64,000 nucleotides of DNA from Zarea fungicola (lineage: Eukaryota; Ascomycota; Sordariomycetes; Hypocreales; Cordycipitaceae), in contig FWCC01000129.1 in assembly GCA_900169235.1 (NCBI GenBank), forward strand, positions 124,001 to 188,000, read 5' to 3'. The position numbers and the translations under genes were made by a program. Positions 25,451 through 37,039 of the stretch are shown piece after piece (position 1 is the stretch's first letter; each line of letters starts with the position of its first letter). The notes below the pieces were generated by a model, which was not told the origin of the DNA, searched no databases, and saw only the letters and a list, made by a program, of their open reading frames with translations.

Positions 25451-26490
25451 CTAAGACTGGTGATGGCTGCTAGGGGCCATGCCGGGCTGTTGCGGCATAC
25501 CAGAGCCGTAGCCCTGGTTGCGCTGCACATAATTTTGGTATGCCAGAGCTTGTTGGGGGTCCAGCGGCATGTTGGGCATGTAGTTGCCGGGCATGTGCTG
25601 GTTCTGGGGCATGCCTGGGCGGCTAGTAGGAGGAGGGATGTGGGAGCCAGACTCTTCGGGTGAGTCTCCGCCGTCCCCGTCGACACCGTTTTCACCACCT
25701 GGGGCGGGCTCAGGAGCATTCAGGCAAGCCTGTTAGCGTAAAACTGATTAGCAACGCGTTTTTATTTTAGAAAGTGTGTGGGAGTGATGGCGACGCAGGA
25801 GTGGTGCTGATGAGTGGTCGATAACGCGCAACGCGTTCTGCTGCACTGGGCGCACGAACAAGGTACGCAAGTCGCACAGAAGCATTGGTGGTCGGGGTAG
25901 CATACCTGAATGAGGTTTTTGCCCTCGGCCTTTGTTACGAGAGGCTGGAGCTTGGGAGTCGTAAAGGTATAAACAAGACCAGTTTCGGATACGACGAGGA
26001 GCAAAACTTGGGTGCCGGTCAACACAGATAACTCGTAAGCCTAGGGCACAGTCAGCACGCGAACGCGGAGGAAGAAGAGCCACAGAGGCGACAATTCGGC
26101 TCATCACGAAATATTTGAACGTCATTTGCGGCAAAAAGCAAAAATAAACGCTTTTTTTATCCCATTTCGAGACCTAGTGACGTCTGTGGTGACGAGGAGA
26201 GGAGCGGGGATCGCTGCACGGGAGAGAAATCTACCGACCTTCTTCATAATTCCAGCCTTGCGCTTAGAAAAGGTAATGTGACGGCGAGACTTGTCGCTGA
26301 TGAACTTAATCTCAATTTTACGGCGCTCGCGGCCACCCTTTTCGTCATCGTCGTCGTCGTCGTCGGCAGGCGTAGGACGCTGGCGCTTGACTCCGCGAGA
26401 TTCGGACGGCGCACTGCCGTTTCCGACAGAATTGGCATCGTCAAGGTCCTGCGGCGAGGTCTGATCGTGCTGATCGGTGATGTCGGCCAT
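25451..26490 (-). CDS. MCM1: MADS-box transcription factor, SRF/Mcm1 type
   Basis: Nuclear DNA-binding dimer that recruits cofactors for mating-type and cell-cycle genes in yeasts and for mating and development in filamentous fungi. Three exons, 26239-26490, 25906-26040 and 25451-25729, encode 221 residues. The N-terminal region has a poly-Asp run, then the MADS box from about residue 55 (GRERRKIEIKFI, RRHITFSKRKAGIMKK), split by the first intron exactly after KK and continued as AYELSVLTGTQVLLLVVSET, which is the SRF-type signature. A SAM-like extension follows (GLVYTFTTPKLQPLV). The C-terminal part is rich in Pro, Gln and Met. Introns are 26041-26238 (donor GTCGGT) and 25730-25905 (GTATGC...AACAG), both in frame phase 0. 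The frame is open upstream of the ATG. A 6.7-kb gap separates it from the divergent PLS1 gene. Confidence 0.96.
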
Positions 26491-27311
26491 GGCTGCGGGA
26501 TGTATGCAAAACTCGTAGACAGGGTAATAAAATATAGCGAAGCGCAATTCGACCAAGAAGCCGTTGTATCACTTGGAGAAGATTGCTGGAAAAGGAAACA
26601 AGTGGTGGAGATGCTGCTTTGAGCGTGGTGCCGATGGATCTATACTGGATCTGGATGTTGAGCGGAGGAGGGAGCAGCCCGAGTGTCGCAGAGAAACAAA
26701 CCAGGTTTGGTCTGGTTTTCTTGGGGGGTTATTCCTTTTTTTCTGCCTCTGGCTGGTCTGGGCTGGACTGGGGGAGCGTTTGGCAGGCAGCCGGGTGAGT
26801 GGCCCTTTCTAGTATGGCTTAAGTTGTTATGGCTCTGGTTAGCCGGTAGCGTTTGACTCTAGGTATGCAGATGCATTTGTCGGGGCGCTTGCCCAGACAC
26901 TCCGCAGCTGCCGTGCGGTGGGCGCACAGTGCGAGACGCTACAAATCAACCAAGCCACCACCACTGAACCGCGCGGAGACCTCGTTAGCAGCACCCCGTA
27001 CCGAGTACAGTGGACTGGTCGCCTCCCGTAGCCTGCCAACCTGCCAGAACTACCTTCTCACTCAGGGGACCCACAGTCGTCATAGGGCAGAGGCCAGTTG
27101 GTGCCACTGGTCGGTGGACACTAGTAAGGGGTTAAGTTTAGCAGCCATGGATGTGCTGTGGGGACCGCTAACGAGTTGTTAACCCTCTTGGTAATGCAAA
27201 TCAGGCGTACTGGTAGGTAGTTATCTGACCACCAAGGTACTCTGTACCTATACTGGCACGTTTGTCACAAGCTGCTAGGGTGGCAGCCCCCAAACTTGAA
27301 CGCGAAACTGG

Positions 27312-27347
27312 GCATTCGGCTGAGCATTCGGCTGAGCATTCGGCTGA
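27312..27347. repeat. Three perfect copies of a 12-bp tandem repeat
   Basis: The unit GCATTCGGCTGA is repeated three times, followed by a degenerate fourth. In one plus frame it would encode repeated EHSA, but the surrounding frame is not gene-like. Confidence 0.85.
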
Positions 27348-28009
27348 GTATCCGACCGGTTACCCAGAGCCAGTAGCTAGAAAACTTCTGTTGCCTAGCA
27401 AACGTCCCAGTTCTGCTTACCTCCATCAGCACCAGTGTTTTCCAAATGGTGACTAACCAGGCCATTCTTCCCTCTCTAAAGCTTGGGAATTGGGTGCAGT
27501 TCACTCCTTGTGGATGGCTCTGCTCTTCTCCGTACAGCGTTGAGAGTGTCACGTTTCTACCAATACGCGGAATACATAAACTGTGACCCTATTATTAGCC
27601 ACCGAACAATATTACCAGTAATAACTAGTACAGTATCTGCCTCGTCCACCGGAGTGGGCTGTCCTTTGCATCCCCTTCGGTAGCCTCCCCGTTTCATAAG
27701 CCCCAGTTTACCCACCACAAATGCCAGGATAGTAGTACTCAGTACATCTTCTGTTGTACTGGTAGCATAGTACAACCCTCCTATGACTGAATGACTGCAA
27801 AACATACAGCGACACAGCCTAACAAGAAAGAGCGTTCCTCGTTGCCGTACCACTCGTCCCCCTGAAACTCTACTCGCTTATTAAAGCGTTATGCCGGCCG
27901 CAACCAAAGTCGAAACAGGGGCACAGAACGACTGCCTCTCCGGCTGATAGAGTATTGAGACATTTCCATTGCCACTCACACGTTCCGTCACGCATCCACC
28001 CTGAGCTGC

Positions 28010-28025
28010 CGCGCTAGCTAGCGCG
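28010..28025. repeat. 16-bp perfect palindrome
   Basis: CGCGCTAGCTAGCGCG is self-complementary over its full length. No neighbouring gene explains it. Confidence 0.8.
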
Positions 28026-31000
28026 TTTCTTCAACTCGTGCAGTTCCACAGCTGAGGCTGCGTCGGTGGAATGGCACCACTTGGACCGAATAAGTGGCAG
28101 CGTAGGGCACCCGGCGCCGCTACGGCCGGATAAATGTCTGTCAATGTCTTTGTTCTAATGGTTCTAGTCGGTCTAAAGGGGGGGATGAAAATGAAAGGAG
28201 GGAAAAGGGAAAAGCAGAAACGACCTCTCAGGCAGACCGCGAGTACGCTAGAGTCTGTCTTCCCATACTGCCAACCCGCTACGCAGAACCATAGTTGATA
28301 CTCATGTTGGATTGCCCCGTCACCGAGGGCGTCCTATCTTATTAGCTTTGGTTTCCCGCTTGCAAATTAGTACCCTAATAACTGTCAGCAAGCCGTTACT
28401 CCACAGTGAGGGCAAGAGGCGGCGCCCCGGCGGAGCCCATGGTATGATGATTGCCAGGCAGATCACCAAGGCGCACTGTGCGGTTTTGAGCACTAGTGGC
28501 ATGTTATTCCTTAATTTGGACCACAAGCGCATGGTAATTGGGCAACAGCATGAGCCGACAGCCAAAAGAGCCATAGTCTGGTGCCACGAAGCCGCCTTGC
28601 TCAGAGGATGATGAACGGTTCTCAACAGGTGTCTTCCTCGGACTTTGAAGTTACGCAGCGGAGAGATATTGTCAGTAAAATTATGCAGTAGCAAGGACAG
28701 TACTCTGTAGAGAATTATTAAGATTGTTGTCAAATCATCACATGTGGGTGGTTGTGCTAGGCTCAGGAAAGCTGTCAGCCCCTAATTATTGTTGCAAAGG
28801 AGCAGGAGTTGGTGTTGCTCCTAGAAGGGCGCGAGTTATCCTACTCGTCCATTATATTATGCATTACCAGTCTGTGCAGGGCACTGGACAGTGTGTTATA
28901 CGTACATGTATGACGGATATTGCACACTGTCTTGGCTAGGGACTAAGCGTGCGGCGAATGTCAGCACACTTGGCAGCTGCAGTCTGTACTATTTTCAAGG
29001 CTGGCCGGTACATAGCAGTGAGACAATGATAGTTTCGAGTCTCAGTGATTGAGTCAGGGTTGCCTGTAAACTAGTTAAGGATAAGCAGCAGGGGCACGCA
29101 GAGCTATGGCCTGGATGGCCGAAACTTCTTGCTATTCCGCTGGACCCTGACGGATGGCGACAACTGATTTGCAGCGCTAAAAGGCAGCGGACTCCAATCA
29201 AGAAATGAGCTTATTAGTTAGACAGGGCCGGGCCAAGATACAGCGGAGCGTAATGACGATGAATGGATACTGGCACAGCTCGAACAATATAGATATATAC
29301 GGAGTACATACGTCCAGTACTCAGGCTCTCTGGTCCAGAACAAGAACGAGGGCACAGCACCGCTACTGAACGAGTTGACCGTCATGGATCCAGCATGTAG
29401 TGGCGTTGTACATGGTTGTTGTGAATCATTGTAAGAAGAGACTAAACACTGTGACAAGCATCGAGTCGTGTTATGGGTGATAATTGTCATGGTTGCGGTC
29501 TTCGCATGTCGCCACACTGGGGAGGACGGTGCGTGCGTTTTAGCTGGGAACGAGGCGCGCGCAATGATTGGACTAACCAAGAAATGGCAGTTTTCGATCT
29601 ACTGATTTATTAACAGAGGGGAAAACTGATCCGAGGTCAGACTAAAATTTCAGCACAATGAGTGATTTTACATTTTGGGTCGTCTGATAGCTAGCTACCA
29701 CGAGGCTACTCTGTCAATCTGTGCACAGTATTCTTTAGTGGGTAACTAGTTTGCAGTGTGGTACTCTAGGAATTGAAACGTATTTTTTGCTAGGTTTTGA
29801 GTACAACTACCGCCTAAGAGACGCTTTAGTAGGCGTCGCTTGCACGGTTGCACCTCACTGCACGACTTTTCTGTGTGAACTATTGACTCAGGGTAATGAG
29901 CATGAGTATGTACGCATAGGAAAGTAGTTTTGGGGCCACGTGCAGGCTCTGCTTCTGTAATGCCGCGCTTAACAGTAATAAGCAGCAGCAAGTATTCAAG
30001 CAAGAGTCGTTTTATATGTATGCGGCAGCAAAATTCCGTGCAACAACCCACACAAATGCTCGGTATTGGGCAAATTGCGATTACGTCTTTTACTGGTAGA
30101 GACATCCTCATACTTACAGGGGTAGTAAGGTTGTGAAGTTACATATCAGAAGGGAGGGCCAGTATTCTCGTGGAGGGAGTGTTGCCTCGTATGTACGGAA
30201 TACATTGCACATACAACAATATGAACCGTGTAATAGAGGGCATGAGGGTCTGGGTCTTGGAGCCGGCTCTATTTCAAAAATAACATGACAGCTCGACGCT
30301 GCCAGCCTGATATTTTGGGTCGACGTCCCGTTACCTATGCAGACCAGGATTGACGTGGGCTGATGAGGCGAGAGGTGAGGCTTTGAAAAGTTACTTGTAC
30401 AGGCCGGACAGTACCCAGTTGCCAGCCATAGCTGCGGGACCCAATACTGAAGTGCCTGTGTGACGACCCACACACCCACACAAACCTGGCAAACCTCACT
30501 CAGCACTTGGCAGGCCTAAATTGCTGGTAACGAGTGAACCCAAGACACTAGGAGGAGAGCAGGCTGTTATCAATAGACGAACAAGCCAGGGTACAAGTTT
30601 TACTTGTACCTGTTTAATAATTATGGTTATTTATTTGTTTGATTGATTTTTCTTATCTTCCGTCTCCTTCGCCGCAGGGGACGCACAAGCACAGACTGCG
30701 AGAGCTCGGGGACTAGAGAATTGGCTGTTCATATTGCAGTGAGCCGGAGGAATCCAGGGCCCGAAAGTTACCTAGGTACCTTGGTGCACCGGGACGCTAC
30801 CGGTAGGGGGGCTTGCGTAGGGACTAAGGCAGTGAGAGAGGCCTAGACCTCGCCCACCTAATCATGAGTGGAGGTGGGATCTGCGTGAGGCAAACATAAA
30901 CGGCTGGAATGGAACGGGGCGGGGCAACGCGGTCCTCGTTATAAGAATAGCCCTTAGCAGGACTCCGCAGGTGAAAAATGGGGCGCTGGCTGTTTTCTTC

Positions 31001-31734
31001 TTCCCCTCGTGTCCGCTCTCCTCCTCTCCTCCAGGGGGGAGGGGACTTTCCTGGACCAGCACAGTGCGAAAATGGAGACTATACATTGCTAGTTCTACAA
31101 ACATGTCAGTTAAAATCTGACTGGGGAGCGTGGACTTCAGGCAGGCCCGCCCACCCTGGTTCACTTCAAATTTCGGTATTACTTTTTTAACTTATACTGA
31201 TGATTGGATAGAATACTGGCACGAAGGAAACCCGATGGTCGGTAAAGAAAAAGAAGAAGAAAAATCGTCCTGGTTAATTCCAATAAGCCCTGCCAGTACA
31301 AAAACAAAAATGCCCGAGTAGCGTCTTGAGTTGCGCCTCTTGTTCATGCGTCATGGTGTGTGTGTGTGGCTCGAGCGACTTTTGGAGGCGTTTATGCTCG
31401 GTACTAATAAGAAATGCGCCAGCCAGACAAGCGTTCAAGCAGCCAGTAATTGATCAGTAATGGGCTGTAGCAAGATAAGTAAAAAGGGACAGAGTTTGTC
31501 CAAGAAGTATGCATGCGTTGTCCCCTGGAACGTAAAATGGGATAAACAATTCCTTTGTTTCCGTCTCTTGTTAGTAATAAACGGGAACAGAATAGTCCAA
31601 GACAACGGGCCGAGAACAAGGAATGCAATAAGTAGAAGACAGGGCCAAATTTTGGTGTTGACCAGGCCATTGGAGAGGAATGAGGATTGTACCTACACTG
31701 CGCTCACTACTTGCGCCGCACGTAACGTACTCCC

Positions 31735-31830
31735 GTAGCTACTTAGGTACCTTAGTACCTAGTACTTAGGTAATAGGTAATAAGAAGGTGCAAGCCAAGT
31801 AAATAGGTAACTAATAACGCAGGTGATAGG
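31735..31830. repeat. Cluster of CCTAGGTA/TACTTAGGTA motifs
   Basis: Repeated short palindromic units such as TTAGGTACCT, TAGTACCTAG and TACTTAGGTA are packed in under 100 bp. The same family recurs at 36656-36830, 43795-43820, 58755-58800 and 62580-62610. Such motifs are common between genes in sordariomycetes; their role is unknown to me. Confidence 0.7.
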
Positions 31831-32262
31831 TATGTACTCGGTGTCTTTCGCCGCTCAGATAACGCTCGGTGTCTCTTGGTTCTATGGCTCTCTGCAATGC
31901 ACTGAATCATACTCCTTGCTTCAAGTAGCATTTGCAATGCCTGAGCGGCGGCCCTAAGTGCGGCGCCTCTGGAATGTTCACGCATTCAATTGTTCAGTAA
32001 CCCCTTTGTCCAACTGCAATCTGAGCTGGCTGGCGCCTGCCCCCAGATTCCAGAGATGGTTGATTTGCTGAAGAAAATAAAAAGATTTAAATTAAACCTT
32101 AATTATCAGTCTTATTTGCATTGAATGACGTCGACAAAGGGGCTGTGTTGGATACAGAAAAGCTTCAACAGGTCTAGCCAAGGTGCAGCTAGGCTCTGAT
32201 GCCAAGATACCGCTGTTCATACATCTGCTTTATCTTTACCATTTGTGCGCTTTTCGTTTCGG

Positions 32263-32281
32263 TTTTTTTTTTAAAAAAAAA
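32263..32281. repeat. T10A9 palindrome
   Basis: A near-twin of the T10A10 palindrome at 21715-21734, here within the gene-poor region. Confidence 0.85.
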
Positions 32282-33215
32282 TTAAATTTGCCTTTTGTGT
32301 GAGATTGTGCGTGTGTGTTCTCATTTCACTCGATGCAAAGGCATAACCAAGCATCAATCTTACTAGTCTACCAGCACAGGCACGTTTCGCTTTCATTCTT
32401 TGTGGTTTTTCACTAATGGATTTTTATTTATTTATTTACTGAGACTTGAAAGCAAGTAGCCCCCAGCAGTACGTTTATATTTGTTTTCCCTCCTATCCTC
32501 ATAGCCAAATAAAGTATTTTACCTCCATCACTAGAAAACTTGCCTAATTCTTGCCCGATGCAGCATCCTGCATCTGCCCTGATTGGTCCAGCCCGCCCAA
32601 TGTTCCCCAGGAGCCTCTAACAGCTTGGTGCTTCACCAGTACCCATCTGAAACGCGACCTCTTACAATCTTTGCGTCGCCCAGGTTTCCGACTCACATTC
32701 CCAAAGCCTATAGCTTTTGGCGTAGGAGGGCCAGCAGTATCCATTTAACCCAATAATAGCATCGCCCTTGCTACTTGGCAACGAAAATGGTGACTTTGTA
32801 GCATGAAGAGTCGGAGGTTGGACCCCTCCTCCCCGTAACTGTGCTGGCTGGGCGGCCAATCTGAGTTTTTGAGCCTCTTCCTCTTCTTCCTTTTTTTGTT
32901 TCCTTCTTTGATAGAACTCTGCGATGTGGTGTTAATTGATGTTGGGTTGAGAGTTTTGCTACATTCTCCTTCATTTCCTATTCACGTCTCATTCTTTTCT
33001 TTGCTGCTTTTTTTTTTCGTCATTCGCTTTATTTTGCATTCGCATAGACGCCGGTCGTCGAGATACCGTTTCCTTTCTACCTGTATCCCAACCAGAAAAA
33101 AAAGCTTGAGTTAGGACGAACCGGTTTCCGACTACTCGATTTTTTAAAGTGCATCATTTGACGGGAAAACTCAACAGCTCGATCAATTTACTCTTGAACT
33201 GGCCGCCTTTTCAAA

Positions 33216-34045
33216 ATGCCCGACAAGGTCCTCCTCACCACCCTTGCCATCAATGTCATCTTCCTCGCGACCGGCGCAATCCAACTCGGCTTTTGTCTCA
33301 TCGTCCAAGGACTCATCGGCAAGACAACTACAGACGGCCGCGAAGCCGTCCGCCACCTTCTCTATGCTGAGTTCCCCCTCACGGCGGGCATTGCCAACGC
33401 CAGCATCATCCTCGCGACATTCGTCTTCACACTGCCCGGGTTGGTGTCCAAGGGCCGCTCGTGGCTCAAGATTTCGGGTTATCTGATTTCGATATGTGCC
33501 GTCTTCACTCTGTGTCTAGGTGTGGTGCTCTGGGTCATGACGCTTCAGATCAAGAATCACTTCTTCCCAACCTATCTGGACCAAGAGGCATCGATTCAAT
33601 CTGCAATTCAGACGTCGGTATGTTTGTGCCGAAGATATAGATTCATATCATTGATTCTTCATATTAAGAAAAGTTTCTGATTTTGTTTTTTCTAGTTTGG
33701 ATGCTGTGGATACTTTAATGCTTCTACTCCGGCGTTTATCACAGACACAACATGTCCAAGCCCTGCCGCAGCCGCACTGCTTCGTGGGTGTGCAACCTCC
33801 ATCTCGAGCTTTGCCAATATTTCCATCGACGTGATCTTCACTGCCCTCTTTGGAATGGTTGGTACGTTTCTTCTCTCATTCAGTCTCTTTTCTTTCCTGC
33901 CCTTGTTTTCCAGTTACACAAACTAACCGCATTTATAGGTGTCGACGCCCTTCTCATTCTCTCAATCGCCGCATTGCTCAAGGTCCGCAAGGAACGGGAG
34001 CGATATCGCCATATAGACGAAAAGGGCGGCTACCAGCAATTCTAG
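33216..34045 (+). CDS. PLS1: Tetraspanin of the fungal Pls1 type
   Basis: Integral membrane organiser; in plant-pathogenic fungi Pls1 is needed for appressorial penetration. Three exons, 33216-33617, 33696-33861 and 33939-34045, encode 224 residues, matching the family length. Introns are 33618-33695 (GTATGT...TCTAG) and 33862-33938 (GTACGT...TATAG). Four hydrophobic segments are visible: about residues 6-30, 52-75, 84-108 and 180-205. The large extracellular loop holds the tetraspanin CCG motif at the exon 2 start (FGCCGYF, residues 135-141) plus TTCPSP and RGCATS, so the four conserved loop cysteines are present. The cytosolic tail RKERERYRHIDEKGG and the TLPGL...GRSWLKISGY block are what I associate with Pls1 rather than with other fungal tetraspanins. 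The assignment to Pls1 comes from family memory, not a search. Confidence 0.87.
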
Positions 34046-34452
34046 ACTGCCTAAAATAGTTCCAATCTCTTTCATAGTCCTATATCATACATAGCTCTGT
34101 GCTTGGTCACGCAAGGTTGAATAGAATCTTCGCTCGCTCACATTCGTTGCAGATTCCATATATGTATAAGGTTGAAGCTTAATAATGTTGTTTTTTGTTA
34201 ATCCATATTATCCAATTACACGTAGCAATGACAGTCCAGGTCATTTTCCATTGCAGAACAGGAGGTGTGCAAGTAGGTTTGACCAGGGGGTTCAATGTTA
34301 AAAGCTTTGCTCTGCAAAGACTGACTTGAGTGTTGTATCCAATTAAAAAGGCAGAAACCCATCACTAAATCTATGACAACTGTATGTGTCTATCCAACCC
34401 TTATGCATGTAAGGAAAAGGGTCGAAGAAGTGAAACAAATGACGATACCGTT
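34046..34452. other. Convergent intergenic region between PLS1 and the NIPA-like gene
   Basis: AT-rich 3' flanking sequence between two stop codons. No feature seen. Confidence 0.6.
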
Positions 34453-36100
34453 TTACACTACTGAATCACTGGCCCGTTCTGTTCGCGGGTTCGGGTTTGC
34501 TACGCGTGAGGGCTCGACGCTGGCTGGCGCGCTGTGCGTTGACGACCGCCGGCTGCTGTCTTTCCACCAGTTGAAAGACTTGGAGGAGAAAGATAGCAAG
34601 CTGCTGACCGATTCCGATATGAACGAGTCTTGCTTCTTCAGATTTCGCCGCGCAACAAGCCCTGGGAATCCTGTACTCTTGCGCCGGCGGCTGGCAAACC
34701 GGTGCACAAAGTGGTCTTGCCGTACAGTGTTGCTACCTTCCTCCGGAATAGTTGTGGCGCCGCTCACGGCCCTTCGCGCTGGTGACAGTAGGCTCGTGGA
34801 CTCGGCCATACCAGGCATTGTGCTAGATCGCAGACGGCCTGTGGCCGTGTTGACGCCTTCTTGGTCCTCAAGCTCGCCCCAGATTTCCGCATCCTCAGCC
34901 CACCGGAATGATTTCTTGGTCGGCGTCATGATGGTCGAGTTGCTGTTTTGAAATGTATTATATGTGGGAAACGACTCTTCGGATTCGATTGCCGCTTCCC
35001 TGCTGAGTAACGATTCCTCCTCGCCCTCTGTGTCATCCACCAGGCCCAAACCGGGAGCAAGTGTCGATTGGCCCACACCGGGAGCATGCTGTTCGTCACT
35101 GAGACGCCATGACAGTGCGAGGACGCCACTTAGTAGAATAAGTGTACCAAGGCTTATAATGCAAGCCCGCAGTGGCGAAATGAAGCTGGTCTGGTCAAAG
35201 TATATTAGACCATCCAGGATGGCAATAATATTGTAAACGCAAAACACGAGCGGATAGAGCACGGATGTCGACACAAGCTTAAGACCTCGATGCAGATAGT
35301 AGAGCTGGCAAAGCGCCAGCGAAACGAGGGCCAGAACAATAGCCCATGATTGCCAGTAGACAAACTGGTTGCGTCCAGCAATGGTCTTGATGAGCAACTC
35401 CACGGCTGACTTGGCGAAGAGCAGAGCGTGCGCCGATAAATCGCCACTAATTACACCATAGGAAATGCCACGGATGAGACGAAAGCGGGAGCTGTGTGAG
35501 ATGCTCGACATTCTATTCGTCACGTCAGTAGCCACGGCCAAAGTCACTACAAACAGTGCCTGGCAAATCATCCACACAATGAACGGCTGGCGAGCCAGGA
35601 GCACCAGCAGCTCATCCAAATTATGGGCAGGCGAAGGGATAGCGCCAAAAGTCGCAATGAGAATCGCGCCTGTCGTGACGAGGGACGTGCCAGCGAGCGA
35701 CCAGCGTGTGAAAGGCTCGCTCAATATCAACGTCGCGCAGATGGAGTTGAAAACCAGTCCAGCGGCTTGCAGCGTCGATAATACAGGCAGGGGTAGTGTA
35801 GATATCTGTACAGTGCTGCCTAGGATGTTGGCCACGATGAACATACCCATGCCGACCTGCCATCGTCGTCGTCGGTACGGTGGTCGTCGGACATCGTGTG
35901 GGCCTTTTTCGTCTTCGAGGATATGCGATTTCCGTTGCAGTGTCAGTCCCAGGCTTTGTACACTAGTTGAAATGAGGCCAACAATGATTCCTAACTATAG
36001 CTCAGTCCCTGTCGGATTAGCACAAATTGGGCGAGTCGCAGAACTGGTAGATACGTACGGCAATGCTCCCGCCCGGGGAGATGCCGCCAAACGGCTCCAT
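34453..36100 (-). CDS. NIPA-type (DUF803) multi-pass membrane transporter
   Basis: Putative Mg2+ or related cation transporter of the drug/metabolite transporter superfamily. Exon 1 (36059-36100) encodes 14 residues; exon 2 is 34453-35994; the total is 527 residues. The 64-bp intron (GTACGT...CTATAG) joins GGSIA to LGIIVGLISTSVQ, the typical first NIPA helix. About nine hydrophobic helices follow to residue ~310, including STLQAAGLVFNSICATLILSEPFT, GISYGVISGDLSAHALLFAKS and SVLYPLVFCVYNIIAILDGLIYF, which are good matches to the NIPA pattern. The last ~210 residues form a Ser-, Glu- and Arg-rich cytosolic tail. The substrate is not shown by sequence. The gene is divergent from VMA4 across 939 bp that contain a dense palindrome cluster. 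Confidence 0.85.
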
Positions 36101-37039
36101 TGCACCTATCGCAGGACGACAAACATCTGGTATCGAATAGAAATATTGTGATTAATACAATCGCATAAAGGCTACAGTGGTTTTAGATTGTCGTCTAGGA
36201 GAAACGACTGCTTGATCTCGGAAATGTCACTCTGGCACCGTTGTTCCGGTAAGTGCCTTGGGTACGACGAAATAGCTAGCCCTGGCAAAAGTAGCGGCTG
36301 TATAGGCAAATAGAGTCCTCTTTTCGACTCGGTGTTATAGGAGAGGCGTCGGATCGTAGGCGTTGGGGCGAAATATCGGTGTTGAAGGAAGTAACAGACG
36401 CAGGGTTGGGGCAGCTGATGCATGATGGGACATGGGTACACTGGCGATGGGAATGCTGCGCAATACTGCAATTACAGCATGACTGGTATGGTTAGTACCT
36501 ATGAGGCGCCACTATTATTGCTGTGTACCTACGTACCTAGAGAGCCGTGGTTCGAGCTAGCACCTGGATATCACCTGATGAGCGTCATTGTCGCTCCTTG
36601 TCGTCGACTTGCGGTGCTGACGCTCCAGGCTTTATAGGGGGCTCACCCTCCAGTACAGCTACCTAATAACCTCTGATGTATGTACCTCCTACTTAGTAAG
36701 GTACCTAGTACCTATCTAGTACCAACCTAGTGCCCTAGTTATGTACCCACCTACCTAGGTACTTACTACCTACTTAGGTAGGTAGAGGTATCTTGCTGTG
36801 GGTGGTACCTACCTACCGTAGTACCCTGTAAGCTGCCACTGTCCTGGCAGACCAAGCGTTGGTGGGACGAGATTCCTGTGGCTCCACACACTCAACCATC
36901 GACAGACGACGGCTCGCAGCCATTTGCTTGAACTGACACCGCGACAAACCATCGAGAATCACGGCATTACTCTCCAATTCTTCCTCCTTCATCCGCCTTT
37001 CGTCCTAAGTTACCCACAACACACATACATACCGTCAAT
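36101..37039. promoter_or_regulatory. Divergent NIPA-like/VMA4 intergenic region with palindrome cluster
   Basis: The region between two start codons pointing away from each other. It must hold both promoters unless one leader is very long. From 36656 to 36830 it is packed with TACCTAGGTA, GGTAGGTA and GTACCTAGTACC-type units. Repetition at this density suggests either an expanded repeat or a multi-site element; the sequence cannot decide. Confidence 0.6.
36656..36830. repeat. Dense TACCTAGGTA-type palindrome cluster
   Basis: More than ten overlapping copies of TACCT/AGGTA half-sites in both orientations, including CTACCTAGGTACTTACTACC and GTGGTACCTACCTACCG. It is the largest cluster of this motif in the window. 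Confidence 0.8.

Larger units (their letters stand above)
26491..33215. other. 6.7-kb gene-poor region between MCM1 and PLS1
   Basis: No coding region can be supported: the frames are short, overlap on both strands and show no family motifs. Visible elements are a triple 12-bp repeat at 27312-27347, a 16-bp palindrome at 28010-28025, a cluster of CCTAGGTA-type motifs near 31735-31830, and a T10A9 palindrome at 32263-32281. The right end (about 32860-33215) is pyrimidine-rich and is probably the PLS1 promoter and leader. Confidence 0.55.

Noticed and set aside
35999..36058. TAGCTCAGT resembling a tRNA A box
   Set aside because: It lies at the start of the NIPA-like intron and no B box follows at the right distance.
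35465..36151. 228-codon plus-strand frame
   Set aside because: Antisense shadow of the NIPA-like gene; the minus strand has the family motifs and a working intron.
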